A DNA stretch of 64,000 nt from Endozoicomonas gorgoniicola (GCF_025562715.2 NZ_JAPFCC010000001.1:4764501-4828500), one strand, 5' to 3'. Positions 50,930-60,076 are shown, counted from the first letter of the stretch. Notes: a model not told the origin generated them from the letters alone. A program made the numbers and translations.

Positions 50930-51867
50930 TCAAGACCGATGTTCATTTTCCCACAGACATCAGCCTGTTAAACGATGCCTGTCGTAAGGCTATTGAGTTT
51001 GCGTCCACCCTGGCTGGCCAGTACCAGTTACCAGCGTGGCGTCAGCGGGAATACCTGAAAAAACAGCATCGAAAGCGCTATCACAAGGTGCGGAATCTGA
51101 AACATTCCGTTGCTGCCTGCGAGTTTAAACAGCGGTCACGTCAGCACGATATTGAAACGGCACACCTTGAATACATTAAGTACAGTCTCGACATTATCCG
51201 CAAGGCAGAAAGCACAGCTGCCCTGGTAGAAAAAAGCGCCCCCGATGAGTCTGCGCTGGAGAATCTCAAATACTACATTGCCCACAGTCGTCACCAGATT
51301 AATCTGATTTATCGTCGGGTGATCGAGCATCAGCAGATTCCTCACAGCGACAAGGTGTTCTCGATTTTTGAACCCCACACAGAATGGATCAGCAAGGGTA
51401 AAGCCGGAGTTCCTGTAGAGTTGGGGTTGCGGGTATGCGTACTGCAAGACCAGTTTGGCTTCACGCTGAATCACCATGTGATGCAAAAGCAGACAGACGA
51501 TCAGGTTGCAGTGCCTATCGCAAAAGGAGCAAAACAACGCTTTCCCATGCTGAGCCAGGTCAGTTATGACAAAGGGTTCTGGAGCCCCGCCAACCTTGAG
51601 GAACTTGATGGCTTTCTGGAACGAACCATTCTGCCGAAGAAAGGCAGGCTTTCCGCAGAAGACAAAAAACGAGAGCACCACCTTGAGTTTACCCGGGCAA
51701 AAAGAAAGCATTCCGCCGTAGAGTCTGACATTAATGCTCTGGAAGCCAATGGCCTCGATAAATGTCCGGACAAGGGCATTGATGCCTTCAAGCGCTATGT
51801 TGCCCTTGCGGTTGTGGGTGGCAACCTGAAGCGCTTGGGCAGGATTTTACAAGAACGGGATTTTTAG
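50893..51867 (+). CDS. ISNCY-type transposase, second reading frame (-1)
   Basis: It is entered by a -1 shift at 50893 and opens with DEPLYGRADSFVVKTDVHFP, the family continuation of the first frame, and runs 324 residues to 51867. The catalytic DDE-type core is in this part (RVIEHQQIPHSDKVFSIFEP, then TEWISKGKAGVPVELG, SYDKGFWSPANLEEL). The C-terminal AVVGGNLKRLGRILQ is typical. The GTG at 51088 could be an internal start but would lose half of the enzyme. Function depends on whether the shift occurs. Confidence 0.75.
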   Translation, partial: DEPLYGRADSFVVKTDVHFPTDISLLNDACRKAIEFASTLAGQYQLPAWRQREYLKKQHRKRYHKVRNLKHSVAACEFKQRSRQHDIETAHLEYIKYSLDIIRKAESTAALVEKSAPDESALENLKYYIAHSRHQINLIYRRVIEHQQIPHSDKVFSIFEPHTEWISKGKAGVPVELGLRVCVLQDQFGFTLNHHVMQKQTDDQVAVPIAKGAKQRFPMLSQVSYDKGFWSPANLEELDGFLERTILPKKGRLSAEDKKREHHLEFTRAKRKHSAVESDINALEANGLDKCPDKGIDAFKRYVALAVVGGNLKRLGRILQERDF

Positions 51868-52079
51868 CCCTACTGACAGCAGTCTTTTGCCGTCCGAAAT
51901 TTGATCATGGGTGCATGAGGGTTCTGCACGTTCGTAAAATGGCAGTTTTGGCTATTTTGCAAGCACTTTGATCAAGAAGTGCCCTATAAGCGAGACTCTG
52001 ATAATGCTTGCGGAGCAGTTCTACTGTTTGATGAATGTCAGTGACTCAATTTTCATAGGTTTTCTGACAGGCACTAATT

Positions 52080-52598
52080 AATTTGTTCTATTTTGACGAG
52101 TCAGGGTTTAGTCAGGAGCCTTGCGTACCTTATGGCTGGCAGGAGAAAGGCAAACAGCTCCGTATACCTTCAGTAAAAAGTAAAAGAATCAATGTTCTGG
52201 GGTTTATGAACCGTTCCTGTGAACTGTTTTATTACCCTGTAATTGGATCAGTTGATAGCAAGACAGTCATTGATATTTTCGACTATTTTGCCTATCAGAT
52301 GACAGCTCCAGAGTACGGAGGAGATGATCGTTACACTGTGGTCATTATTGATAATGCCAGCATTCACACCAGTAAAGCGTTCCGAGCAAGAATTGATGAC
52401 TGGATTCTTGAGAAAAAAATGATTGTTTTATTTCTCCCCACATACTCTCCCGAGCTCAACCTGATTGAGATTCTATGGGATAAGGCTAAATATGAATGGA
52501 TCGATATATTATCAATTGTGAATTTCAGAGGCTTTGAGAAAGAGGTAAAGCGAGTTTTTGATGGGGTCGGTCAGGAATATATGATTTCGTATGCATGA
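52080..52598 (+). pseudogene. IS630-family transposase, C-terminal part
   Basis: 172 residues with the DDE core: FYFDESGFSQ (first Asp), VVIIDNASIHTS (second Asp) and LPTYSPELNLIEILWDKAKY (Glu). It continues the frame from 50351 across the removed ISNCY element. It ends at 52598, 5 bases before the IS630 end. It has no start of its own. Confidence 0.9.
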
Positions 52599-52605
52599 CT
52601 ACTTA

Positions 52606-52989
52606 TTGGTGATACTCTGCTACATGCAATGATTAAAGATGGTGGGAAAAAAGTTGAATTTATGGATTCTTTGATTAAAGCTGGAGCCGATCCATTAGCC
52701 AAAAATAAATACGGTATCGAAGCAATAAATCTAAAAAAAAGACCCTCATATTTTGAACGTATTTTCAAGGCCATATCATTTTTTTGTGAAAATAAAGCTT
52801 ATGAGCATATTGCGGAAGACAATGTTGGCTATAGCTGTTCTGAATTTATTCAAAAGAGAAATGATCTGGAAGAAACCTTAAAGTCATGTAAACAAGGAGA
52901 ACCCTATTTTAAGGAACCTGTATCCATGAAGATGCAAATAGCTTGTATTGGCGTGCTTCCCAGTGAAAAGTTTTTATCTATGCTGGATC
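52606..52989 (+). pseudogene. Ankyrin-repeat gene, left copy, part 2
   Basis: It continues the gene from 49702 (GDTLLHAMIKDGGKKVEF, an ankyrin helix pair, then KAGADPLAKNKYGIEAINL) and runs to the group II intron junction after GGATC at 52989. The frame then meets a stop two codons later. It differs from the right copy by few bases (e.g. Val for Ala in EDNVGYSC). Confidence 0.88.
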
Positions 52990-53025
52990 ATTAGGTAAGG
53001 CGGGGCTATTGCCCCGTCCTTCCCA

Positions 53026-53058
53026 CAGAACCGTGCGTACGGACCTCGTACACGGCTC
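53026..53058 (-). ncRNA. Group II intron domain V
   Basis: On the minus strand it begins GAGCCGTG and ends CACGGTTCTG, a 33-nt hairpin with the catalytic AGC-type triad region and the expected closing stem. Domain VI (AAGGACGGGGC pairing with GCCCCGCCTT, bulged A near the 3' end) follows to 52990. Confidence 0.88.
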
Positions 53059-53074
53059 CTGCACTCTCTATCCC

Positions 53075-53874
53075 TTAACAATAAGGGGCAAGAACGCCCG
53101 TTTTAACGCCTTCCAAATTGAACAACTTTATCTCATTGAACCAGTTGTTCGGCATGGCTAAATGCGACAGGGGACTGCACGCATTTCTCCATGAACGCAT
53201 TTTGATGTACTTAAATGGTGGCTTGTAACCCAGTTGCTTCAGCCGACGATGCAGCTTCGCTGGTTTCTTCCACTGTTTCAGTTGTAAACATCTCAGCCTG
53301 CGCCTCATCCATCCTGTCAGCCGTTTTAATTCACGACTACAGTTCGCTATCCTGAAGTAATTAGCAAATCCTCGTATCACAGGGTTCAGTTCTCGGATTA
53401 CTCCTTCAAGGTTCGTTCCCCGATTCCTTTTCGTGATTCGCTTTACCTTTGCTTTCAGTGCGTTGAGCTTCTTTTCCTGTATGCGCGTATAGCTGCTCAG
53501 GATTTCAACTCCCAGAAATTTCACACCCTCGCCGCTATGGGCTATGTGTGTTTTATTCTGGTTGACCGTCAGTTTCAGGTCTTGCTCCAGTACTTTGGTC
53601 GCCACTTTCAGAGCGTTTTCTGCCGCTGCTTTGGAGCCACACAGAATCAGGATATCGTCCGCATAGCGGACAATCCTGTGCTTGCGTCGCATCATTTCCT
53701 GATCAAACGCATCAAGATAGACGTTTGAGATTAAGGGACTGATCACTCCGCCCTGTGGACTGCCTGTTTCCGTGGCTTCCAGTTGATAGCCAACCATCAC
53801 CCCGCTTTTCAGGAACATTCTGATCAGGTTCAGGATGCTTCCATCTGCCACTTTGTGCCTGAACGCCTTGAGAG
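53075..53874 (-). pseudogene. Group II intron RT/maturase, C-terminal part
   Basis: It continues the RT from 54482 after removal of IS200: 472 + 800 bases give a 423-aa frame reading HELINTLKAFRHKVADGS across the join. It carries RT domains 4-7 (GSPQGGVISPLISNVYLD, then the catalytic RYADDILILCG, GVKFLGVEI) and a maturase domain (RELNPVIRGFANYF, LKQLGYKPPFKYIKM). No C-terminal endonuclease domain is seen, as in class C introns. It ends at 53075, 17 bases before domain V on the minus strand. Confidence 0.9.
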
Positions 53875-54481
53875 TTAACTGACCTCCGGCATAGCCGGAG
53901 GCTTATCAGATTACGCCCTCTAAGGGCTTTTATTGCGCCCAAGGGCGCTTACCAGTCAAGATCATACTGATCTCTATTTCCATCATTCTTTTCTTGATCT
54001 CGGATATATGCCCGAACCACTTCTTCATCAAGTCCTACTGTTGAGACAAAGTAACCTCTTGCCCAAAAATGCTCTCCGTTAAAGTTACGCTGCTTGCCTT
54101 TGAAATTTTTCGCAATCTCTATTGCACACTTTCCTTTCAGATATCCAACGACATGAGATACCGGATATTTGGGTGGAATACTGATGCACATGTGAACATG
54201 ATCAGACATCAAATGCCCTTCGAGAATTTTGCAGCCTTTCCTTCTGGCAAGCTCATGAAATATTTCTCCGAGAAACTTTCTCAAATTCCCATAGATTACC
54301 TTTCGTCTTCTCTTTGGGATAAAGACAATATGGTACTTACAATCCCAACGCGTATGAGCCAAACTCTTGTAGTCTCTCATTGGTTTTACCTTCAATTTTC
54401 TTGGTCGGAAACTGAAGGTTAGCTACTGTCGCTACGGTTAAACCTATGAGAGTCTCCCCGGCATAGCCGGGGGTTTATCAG
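53875..54481 (-). mobile_element. IS200-type element (607 bp) inside the intron RT gene
   Basis: Subterminal hairpins are at both ends (CCTCCGGC/GCCGGAGG at 53883-53901 and CCCCGGC/GCCGGGG near 54456-54472). It encodes only TnpA. There is no target duplication. Boundaries were chosen so that removal restores the RT frame; they could shift by a few bases. Confidence 0.85.
53949..54380 (-). CDS. tnpA: IS200/IS605-family Y1 transposase TnpA
   Basis: A 143-aa single-strand transposase. It starts at ATG 54380 (MRDYKSLAHTRWDCKYHIVF); a TTG at 54395 is possible. Features are FIPKRRRKVIYG, the HUH motif in LMSDHVHMCISIPP, VVGYLKGKCAIEIA and the catalytic tyrosine segment FWARGYFVSTVG. It is intact, so the element may be active. 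It has no tnpB partner, as in classical IS200. Confidence 0.94.
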   Translation of the reverse strand: MRDYKSLAHTRWDCKYHIVFIPKRRRKVIYGNLRKFLGEIFHELARRKGCKILEGHLMSDHVHMCISIPPKYPVSHVVGYLKGKCAIEIAKNFKGKQRNFNGEHFWARGYFVSTVGLDEEVVRAYIRDQEKNDGNRDQYDLDW

Positions 54482-54953
54482 TGTTAATTAACTCGTGGTC
54501 GAGTCGGTCAAAGCATTTGGACAAGTCCATGTCCACCACCCAGCGTCTGTCGTACTTCCGTATGAACAGGGTCGCCTTGGTAATGGCTTGATGGCAGCTT
54601 CGATTCGGTCTGTACCCATAGCTGGACGGGTGGAAGTCCGGATCAAAGATCGGGGTCAGGATATTTAGAAGTGCTTGTTGGACGATTCGGTCTTTTACTG
54701 CGGGGATTCCCAGCAGACGCTTTCCACCGTCTTCTTTGTCGATTTCTACACGCTTTACCGGTAGCGGTTTGTAGCGCTTTTCCCGCAATTCAAGCAGTAA
54801 CTGTTCAAGATTACCACGCAGATTCGAGGCGTAGTCGCTCAGGCTCTGCCCATCTATTCCGGCCGCACCTTTCGCTTTCCATACCTTTTTGAATCCGTTG
54901 TAAAGCGCTTCCATCGTCAGCAAGCGCCCATACAGGCTATAATATACTCTCAT
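54482..54953 (-). pseudogene. Group II intron RT/maturase, N-terminal part
   Basis: It starts at ATG 54953. It has RT domains 0-3 (GAAGIDGQSLSDYASNL, REKRYKPLPVKRVEI, RLLGIPAVKDRIVQQAL, PSSYGYRPNRSCHQAI) and the catalytic DMDLSKCFDRLDHELI with the first Asp. IS200 cuts it after codon ATT-AAC; 13 foreign residues follow before the local stop. The RT is inactive as it stands, so the intron could move only with an RT supplied in trans. Confidence 0.9.
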
Positions 54954-55682
54954 CAGTTACTGTCTCACGACAGACAGATTGCGCCATCCTTCTACTGTGG
55001 CCGGATTCTTCATGGACATTCACAGGCGTTCTGGCTCAAGGCAATCTACCTGCTACCTGTCCTTTACTCCCGAGCGCGGCTCTTTCTTTTAGCAGGATTG
55101 TTCCCAACCTCACCAGCCGAAGATGTCCTGCCTCGTCAGGCAGCTTGTGCGCTCACAGTGTCATTCCTGCGGTCTGACTGTTCTTTAAGAATGCTTCACC
55201 CCTTCGCAACATCTGCCGCTTTTGACGACACATGCCCTACAGTCACTCTGGCTGTAGTCATTCCGGTTTTGCCCTCCGAACGGTTACCCGCCTTCACAGG
55301 CCGGAATTTCATCACTACTACAGGATCATCTGCCACCTCACACCACTGTTACCCTTGAGTTTCCTCTTGCGATAACAGCCCCTGAGATTCAGAGATTGAT
55401 GCCAGGCTTCCCCAGTTACTAAACGGTTCCCTGTCAGAAATGCCACCCTCAAGCACAGAGTTGGGACTGACTGAGTATCGGGCTTTGCGCTATTTCGCAC
55501 GCTTGCCGCTCCCAACCTGCCGAATCAGGTTCGCTTGCGCTGTGTACCTCTGACTTCCTATGGCTTCCTTCAGACCCAACCGTTGGCCAGTTACGCCCTT
55601 GCCATTCAGATTGCCTTCCCCTCAGTCGGGGCGGCTCAGGCTTCTTTCAGCCTGACGGGTTTGCCCGCTTCGCTGGGCAAAC
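54954..55682 (-). ncRNA. Group II intron ribozyme domains I-III
   Basis: A 729-base noncoding region between the intron 5' end and the RT gene. Recognisable domain I elements include GUCUGAAGGAAGC and GUGAAGGCGGGUAAC, similar to class C introns such as that of Oceanobacillus iheyensis (from memory). Short frames here are not coding. Confidence 0.75.
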
Positions 55683-55710
55683 AAAAAAACACTTTATGGA
55701 ATAAAGTGTT
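55683..55710 (-). other. Terminator-like hairpin used as intron target
   Basis: On the minus strand, AACACTTTAT and ATAAAGTGTT form a perfect 10-bp stem with a TCC loop, followed by seven T and then the intron. The same hairpin lies inside the intact paralogue (58005-58027) with no intron. Confidence 0.85.
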
Positions 55711-56971
55711 TGGAACTGATGATTGGTTTTGGGAAACGTTACCTTCAGCGACGGAGGTGATTAAATCAAGATCCAGTCTGCTTGTCGAAGATATAAGAGG
55801 TGCTGTAGATGAAAGTAATGTTGAACTGGTTAAATTGATTTTGGATACTATCAACGTAAAACCTAATGATGACATGTTTCCTCCTGTCTTATTGGCGAGC
55901 AAAAATCCGGTGATAACCAGAATGTTGCTAAAGTGGGGCATTAGAACTAATTTAGGTGACAGGTTGAATACTGATTATTCTCCTTTTACTGACTATAACT
56001 TTCCAAATCCTCTGGTTGATGCGGTAAAAAAAGGTCATTTGGAAAATGCAAAAGTACTGATCGAATTTGGTGCCAACCCTGATCATGAACTTATTCAGCA
56101 GATGGGAAGGCATAAAATGACCCGTGATATGGCACTTCTTCTCCAGTTTTATAAAAGGTCAGAGTTATCTTCTTATATTGATGATGAAACTTCGTCTCAG
56201 CACCAGAAGAATATCCGGTTAAAAAAAGCCGTTATGGCGCAGGATATATTTGAAACAGCAGCCAGTCTGGCTAACGGTGCCAACCCCAATACCCGGCTTC
56301 CGGACGGTCATGGTAATAGTAATGGAGATTTGTTAGCTGAAGCTCTTGTTCTTGAACAATACCAGACTGAAGCCAGTATCTCCCGCCTTTTGCTTTTATA
56401 CGGTGCCGCCACAGGTTACATTTCGAGAAACGATGAAGATAAGAAACTGAATATCCGAGAATACGAGAGAATTGATGCGCTCTTGTGGATAATTCATGGA
56501 GATGGCACCGCCAAAAAACCAGCTTTCTCCTGGAGCCAATATATTCAGGATCATGAACTGGCAGTGGCTCTTGATTATTTTAATCCATTCACCAGGGAAA
56601 AAAATGAAACAGCAGCTGAAAGAGTGTTTAATATGTTTCAGCGTACTGCGGCTTATGCCGGTGTACGCATGGACAAGCATCCGGATGAGTTAAGCGGACT
56701 TACGGCCTGCTTGAATCTGAAGCCTGCGGTTAGTGGATTGAATCAGGTCTGGGCAGATGGTAACTCTACCCCACCTTTCACAACGCCCCGGCTGAACGGC
56801 ACAGTCTGCTTTGAAGATGACTGTGAGGCAGTTGAATCTCACCCCGAGAGCCATTATGACTATTATGAAACACTGCAACTGCCATATTATGGGGTTGAAA
56901 CCTTTCAACCCTACTGTCAGATGATTGATTCCCTGATGAGCCCTGCTGGAAAAGAAGTACTAAGGCGTTAA
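55683..56971 (+). pseudogene. Ankyrin-repeat gene, left copy, part 3
   Basis: It continues the gene from 52989 with KNTLWNKVFGTDDWFWETLP to a TAA at 56969-56971. It holds the central ankyrin repeats (VELVKLILDTINVKPNDD, NPVITRMLLKWGIRTNLGD, GHLENAKVLIEFGANPDHE) and a C-terminal region without repeats. The largest divergence from the right copy is at bases 55950-56010. The longer frame from 55535 upstream is intron sequence. Expression from an internal start is possible but unsupported. Confidence 0.88.
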
Positions 56972-57046
56972 CAAACAACACCTGCCGTTTCTGCATACCC
57001 ACACAATGCAGCTTAAGTTTTTTCTTATTGGAGAAGACTAAATCTT

Positions 57047-59340
57047 AAAACATTGTGAACTTAGCTTATGCTTACAGGCCATAAATTCTACTGGCAACGG
57101 TTCATCGTAAATTGCTGGAAAAATCAACCTCAGTGTGGAGTAAGCAGAGTTGAATTATTTAATAATAAAGCGCGTAAAAGCCATTACTTTTTTTCTATTG
57201 TTACTTTTGTTTCAAAATGCTCTGGCAGTCCATGAGAAGACAAAAGAAGCGTTATGCCCCCCGGTGAATCAGGGTGAAGAATTAAAGCGTTATCATGCGG
57301 CCTTTGAAGATATCGATAAGGGTAATATACCGAATATTGGTAATCTTGGTGTTAATGTGATTATCGAGAAAGATTATTCTGAGTATTTTTCCCTGTTAGA
57401 TTATGCTGCCTTTGAGAATAAAACCAACGTTGTTCTATGGCTTCTTGATAAAGGAGCATTCCCTGATGGATGTAACACTTCCTACGAAAAGTACGACAAG
57501 AATAAGGGACTGCCATTTGAAAGATCACCTATATATTATTCTGTTGAAAATAATAATAAGCTGGTCTTTCAATCCTTGATAGAAAAAGGAGCCGATGTAA
57601 ATATTAGAGACAATATTGGTGATACTCTGCTACATGCAATGATTAAAGATGGTGGGAAAAAAGTTGAATTTATGGATTCTTTGATTAAAGCTGGAGCCGA
57701 TCCATTAGCCAAAAATAAATACGGTATCGAAGCAATAAATCTAAAAAAAAGACCCTCATATTTTGAACGTATTTTCAAGGCCATATCATTTTTTTGTGAA
57801 AATAAAGCTTATGAGCATATTGCGGAAGACAATGCTGGCTATAGCTGTTCTGAATTTATTCAAAAGAGAAATGATCTGGAAGAAACCTTAAAGTCATGTA
57901 AACAAGGAGAACCCTATTTTAAGGAACCTGTATCCATGAAGATGCAAATAGCTTGTATTGGCGTGCTTCCCAGTGAAAAGTTTTTATCTATGCTGGATCA
58001 AAAAAACACTTTATGGAATAAAGTGTTTGGAACTGATGATTGGTTTTGGGAAACGTTACCTTCAGCGACGGAGGTGATTAAATCAAGACCCAGTCTGCTT
58101 GTCGAAGATATAAGAGGTGCTGTAGATGAAAGTAATGTTGAACTGGTTAAATTGATTTTGGATACTATCAACGTAAAACCTAATGATGACGTGTTTCCTC
58201 CTGTCTTATTGGCGAGCAAAAATCCGGTGATAACCAGAATGTTGCTAAAGTGCGGCATTAGAACTCATGTAGGTGACCTGCGGAACGATCATTATTATTT
58301 TGGCGATAACTTTGCAAATCCTCTGGTTGAGGCGGTTAAAAAAGGTCATTTGGAAAATGCTAAAGTATTGATTGAGTTCGGTGCCAACCCTGATCATGAA
58401 ATTATTCAGCGGATGGGAAGGCATAAAATGACCCGTGATATGGCACTTCTTCTCCAGTTTTATAAAAGGTCAGAGTTATCTTCTTATATTGATGATGAAA
58501 CTTCGTCTCAGCACCAGAAGAATATCCGGTTAAAAAAAGCCGTTATGGCGCAGGATATATTTGAAACAGCAGCCAGTCTGGCTAACGGTGCCAACCCCAA
58601 TACCCGGCTTCCGGACGGTCATGGTAATAGTAATGGAGATTTGTTAGCTGAAGCTCTTATTCTTGAAAAATACCAGACTGAAGCCAGTATCTCCCGCCTT
58701 TTGCTTTTATACGGTGCCGCCACAGGTTACATTGCGAGAAACGATGAAGATAAGAAACTGAATATCCGAGAATACGAGAGAATTGATGCGCTCTTGTTGA
58801 TAATTCATGGAGATGGCACCGCCAAAAAACCAGCTTTCTCCTGGAGCCAATATATTCAGGATCATGAACTGGCAGAGGCTCTTGATTATTTTAATCCATT
58901 CACCAGGGAAAAAAATGAAACAGCAGCCGAAGGAGTGTTTAATATGTTTCAGCGTACTGCGGCTTATGCCGGTGTACGCATGGACGAGCATCCGGATGAG
59001 TTAAGCGGACTTACGGCCTGCTTGAATCTGAAGCCTGCGGTTAGTGGATTGAATCAGGTCTGGGCAGATGGTAACTCTACCCCACCTTTCACAACGCCCC
59101 GGCTGAACGGCACAGTTTGTTTTGAAGATAACTGTGAGGCAGTTGAATCACACCCCGAGAGCCATGATGGCTATTATGAAACACTGCAACTGCCATATTA
59201 TGGGGTTGAAACCTTTCAACCCTACTGTCAGATGATTGATTCCCTGATGAGCCCTGCTGGAAAAGAAGTACTAAGGCGTTAACAAATAACATCTGCCGTT
59301 TCTGCATACTCACACAATGCAGCTTAAGTTTTTTCTTATC
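57047..59340 (+). repeat. Tandem duplication, right copy (intact)
   Basis: About 2.29 kb matching 49134-57030 minus its insertions, with scattered substitutions. Only 16 bases separate the two copies. This copy serves as the empty-site reference for the IS630 and intron insertions. Confidence 0.9.
57150..59282 (+). CDS. Exported ankyrin-repeat protein (intact copy, 710 aa)
   Basis: A TTG start at 57150 with GGAG upstream gives a signal peptide (about residues 1-26, AITFFLLLLLFQNALA). Ankyrin-like repeats lie at about residues 75-200 (LLDYAAFENKTNVVLWLLDKGA, SPIYYSVENNNKLVFQSLIE, GDTLLHAMIKDGG). A second group is at about 300-425 (VELVKLILD, NPVITRMLLKCGIRTHVGD, NPLVEAVKKGHLENAKVL) and a third around 470-540 (LANGANPNTRLPDG). 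The C-terminal about 150 residues have no repeats and six cysteines, suggesting disulfides outside the cytoplasm. It probably mediates protein-protein contacts at the surface or with a host; no enzymatic motif is seen. It is AT-rich relative to core genes. Confidence 0.85.
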   Translation: MNYLIIKRVKAITFFLLLLLFQNALAVHEKTKEALCPPVNQGEELKRYHAAFEDIDKGNIPNIGNLGVNVIIEKDYSEYFSLLDYAAFENKTNVVLWLLDKGAFPDGCNTSYEKYDKNKGLPFERSPIYYSVENNNKLVFQSLIEKGADVNIRDNIGDTLLHAMIKDGGKKVEFMDSLIKAGADPLAKNKYGIEAINLKKRPSYFERIFKAISFFCENKAYEHIAEDNAGYSCSEFIQKRNDLEETLKSCKQGEPYFKEPVSMKMQIACIGVLPSEKFLSMLDQKNTLWNKVFGTDDWFWETLPSATEVIKSRPSLLVEDIRGAVDESNVELVKLILDTINVKPNDDVFPPVLLASKNPVITRMLLKCGIRTHVGDLRNDHYYFGDNFANPLVEAVKKGHLENAKVLIEFGANPDHEIIQRMGRHKMTRDMALLLQFYKRSELSSYIDDETSSQHQKNIRLKKAVMAQDIFETAASLANGANPNTRLPDGHGNSNGDLLAEALILEKYQTEASISRLLLLYGAATGYIARNDEDKKLNIREYERIDALLLIIHGDGTAKKPAFSWSQYIQDHELAEALDYFNPFTREKNETAAEGVFNMFQRTAAYAGVRMDEHPDELSGLTACLNLKPAVSGLNQVWADGNSTPPFTTPRLNGTVCFEDNCEAVESHPESHDGYYETLQLPYYGVETFQPYCQMIDSLMSPAGKEVLRR

Positions 59341-59455
59341 TGCATTGTTGGTTTTTTGCACAACCCTAAACGTTGATCTATACAATATGATTCCAAAAAA
59401 AATTTTCTAAATTTCCCGGAGTCATATCAGCTGCTTTGGCTGTATCAGGCAGACT

Positions 59456-60076
59456 ATGAGCTATCTAACCCGATTGAGAAAAACAATAGTGGTTGCCGTT
59501 TTGGCTGCTCTTTTGTTTGCGTCAAATTTTGCTGTGTCAGAAAGTGTTTTATCGGAGGAAACGCAGGAGACTGAAAGTGTTGTCTCTGAGTTTCCCGACC
59601 TGTCAGAAAAGCCAGCGGACTCACAAACTTCTCTGGACTTGTCATTGCCTTACAGCAGTTTTGATGAAGAAAAAGGCTGGCTAAAGCAGCTCTGGGGGCG
59701 CCCATTCAGAGATCAGCTTCTTCTTGGTATGTGGACACTGCATTTGGAATCCGGGGACGATCAGGAAAGCAATAACAGGTTGATTGGTGCAGTCTACAAA
59801 GGGTATTACGGTGGAACCTTTATCAATACCCACGGTGATCGCGTCTGGTCGGGTGGCTGGCAGCGTACCCTGTATCAACAAAAATACGGCGAAGTCGAAG
59901 TTGAGGCTGGGTATCGCGCTGGCATCATGTATGGCTACAAGCGTTACCTGAAACTGGGTAACACCCGGTTGTTTCCTCTCTTTCAGGCATTACTGGATGT
60001 TGAATACAAAAACGTCGGCGTGCAGTTTTCCTGGGCGGGAGTGGTTCTCACGGCAGGGTTTTACTATCGTTTCTGA
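59456..60076 (+). CDS. Outer-membrane-like protein, 206 aa
   Basis: ATG 59456. The signal peptide (IVVAVLAALLFASNFAVS) is followed by an acidic linker (residues about 28-65). The C-terminal about 130 residues have alternating aromatic and polar strands ending in YYRF, a typical terminal strand of outer-membrane beta-barrels. The segment GMWTLHLESGD...YKGYYGGTFINTHGDRVWSGG recalls small barrel enzymes such as PagP, the lipid A palmitoyltransferase, but I cannot confirm the PagP catalytic His/Asp/Ser set. Treat as an uncharacterised small barrel. It is followed 89 bases later by another exported gene on the same strand. Confidence 0.65.
   Translation: MSYLTRLRKTIVVAVLAALLFASNFAVSESVLSEETQETESVVSEFPDLSEKPADSQTSLDLSLPYSSFDEEKGWLKQLWGRPFRDQLLLGMWTLHLESGDDQESNNRLIGAVYKGYYGGTFINTHGDRVWSGGWQRTLYQQKYGEVEVEAGYRAGIMYGYKRYLKLGNTRLFPLFQALLDVEYKNVGVQFSWAGVVLTAGFYYRF

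Larger units (their letters stand above)
50352..52075 (+). mobile_element. ISNCY-type element (1724 bp) inside the IS630 element
   Basis: The ends are inverted repeats AGTGCCTGTCCGAAAACC (50352) and AGTGCCTGTCAGAAAACC (inverted, ending 52075), 17 of 18 identical. The flanking 4-bp repeat AATT is at 50348-50351 and 52076-52079. Family assigned from the transposase sequence (IS1202-like group of ISNCY, by recollection). Confidence 0.85.
49703..52603 (+). mobile_element. IS630-family element (1173 bp) containing an ISNCY-type element
   Basis: Inserted at a TA dinucleotide, duplicated at 49701-49702 and 52604-52605, as is usual for IS630/Tc1. The intact paralogue shows the empty site at 57614-57615. 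The ends begin AGTAGT with similar following bases. The element itself is interrupted by 50352-52075. Confidence 0.93.
52990..55682 (-). mobile_element. Group II intron (class C type), interrupted by IS200
   Basis: It lies antisense to the ankyrin gene. The intact paralogue shows the empty site (between 57999 and 58000), so the junctions are exact and there is no target duplication, as expected for retrohoming. The intron RNA begins GUUUGCCC and ends CUAAU. Length without IS200 is 2086 nt. A ribozyme region (domains I-III) fills 54954-55682, followed by an RT gene, domain V (53026-53058) and domain VI (52990-53025). The 5' exon is a terminator-like hairpin plus T-run, the target type of class C introns. 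Confidence 0.9.
49134..57030 (+). repeat. Tandem duplication, left copy (with insertions)
   Basis: Left copy of a tandem repeat of about 2.3 kb, swollen to 7.9 kb by mobile elements. It begins AAAACATTGTGAACTTA and ends near TTTTTTCTTA, matching the right copy at 57047-59340, including about 100 bases upstream of the gene and 60 bases downstream. Confidence 0.9.

Noticed and set aside
55098..55660. Small frames between the RT gene and the ankyrin gene
   Set aside because: This is the group II intron ribozyme (domains I-III); structure rather than coding explains the sequence.
55535..55682. Start of the third ankyrin piece inside the intron
   Set aside because: Comparison with the intact paralogue shows native coding begins at 55683; upstream residues are translated intron.
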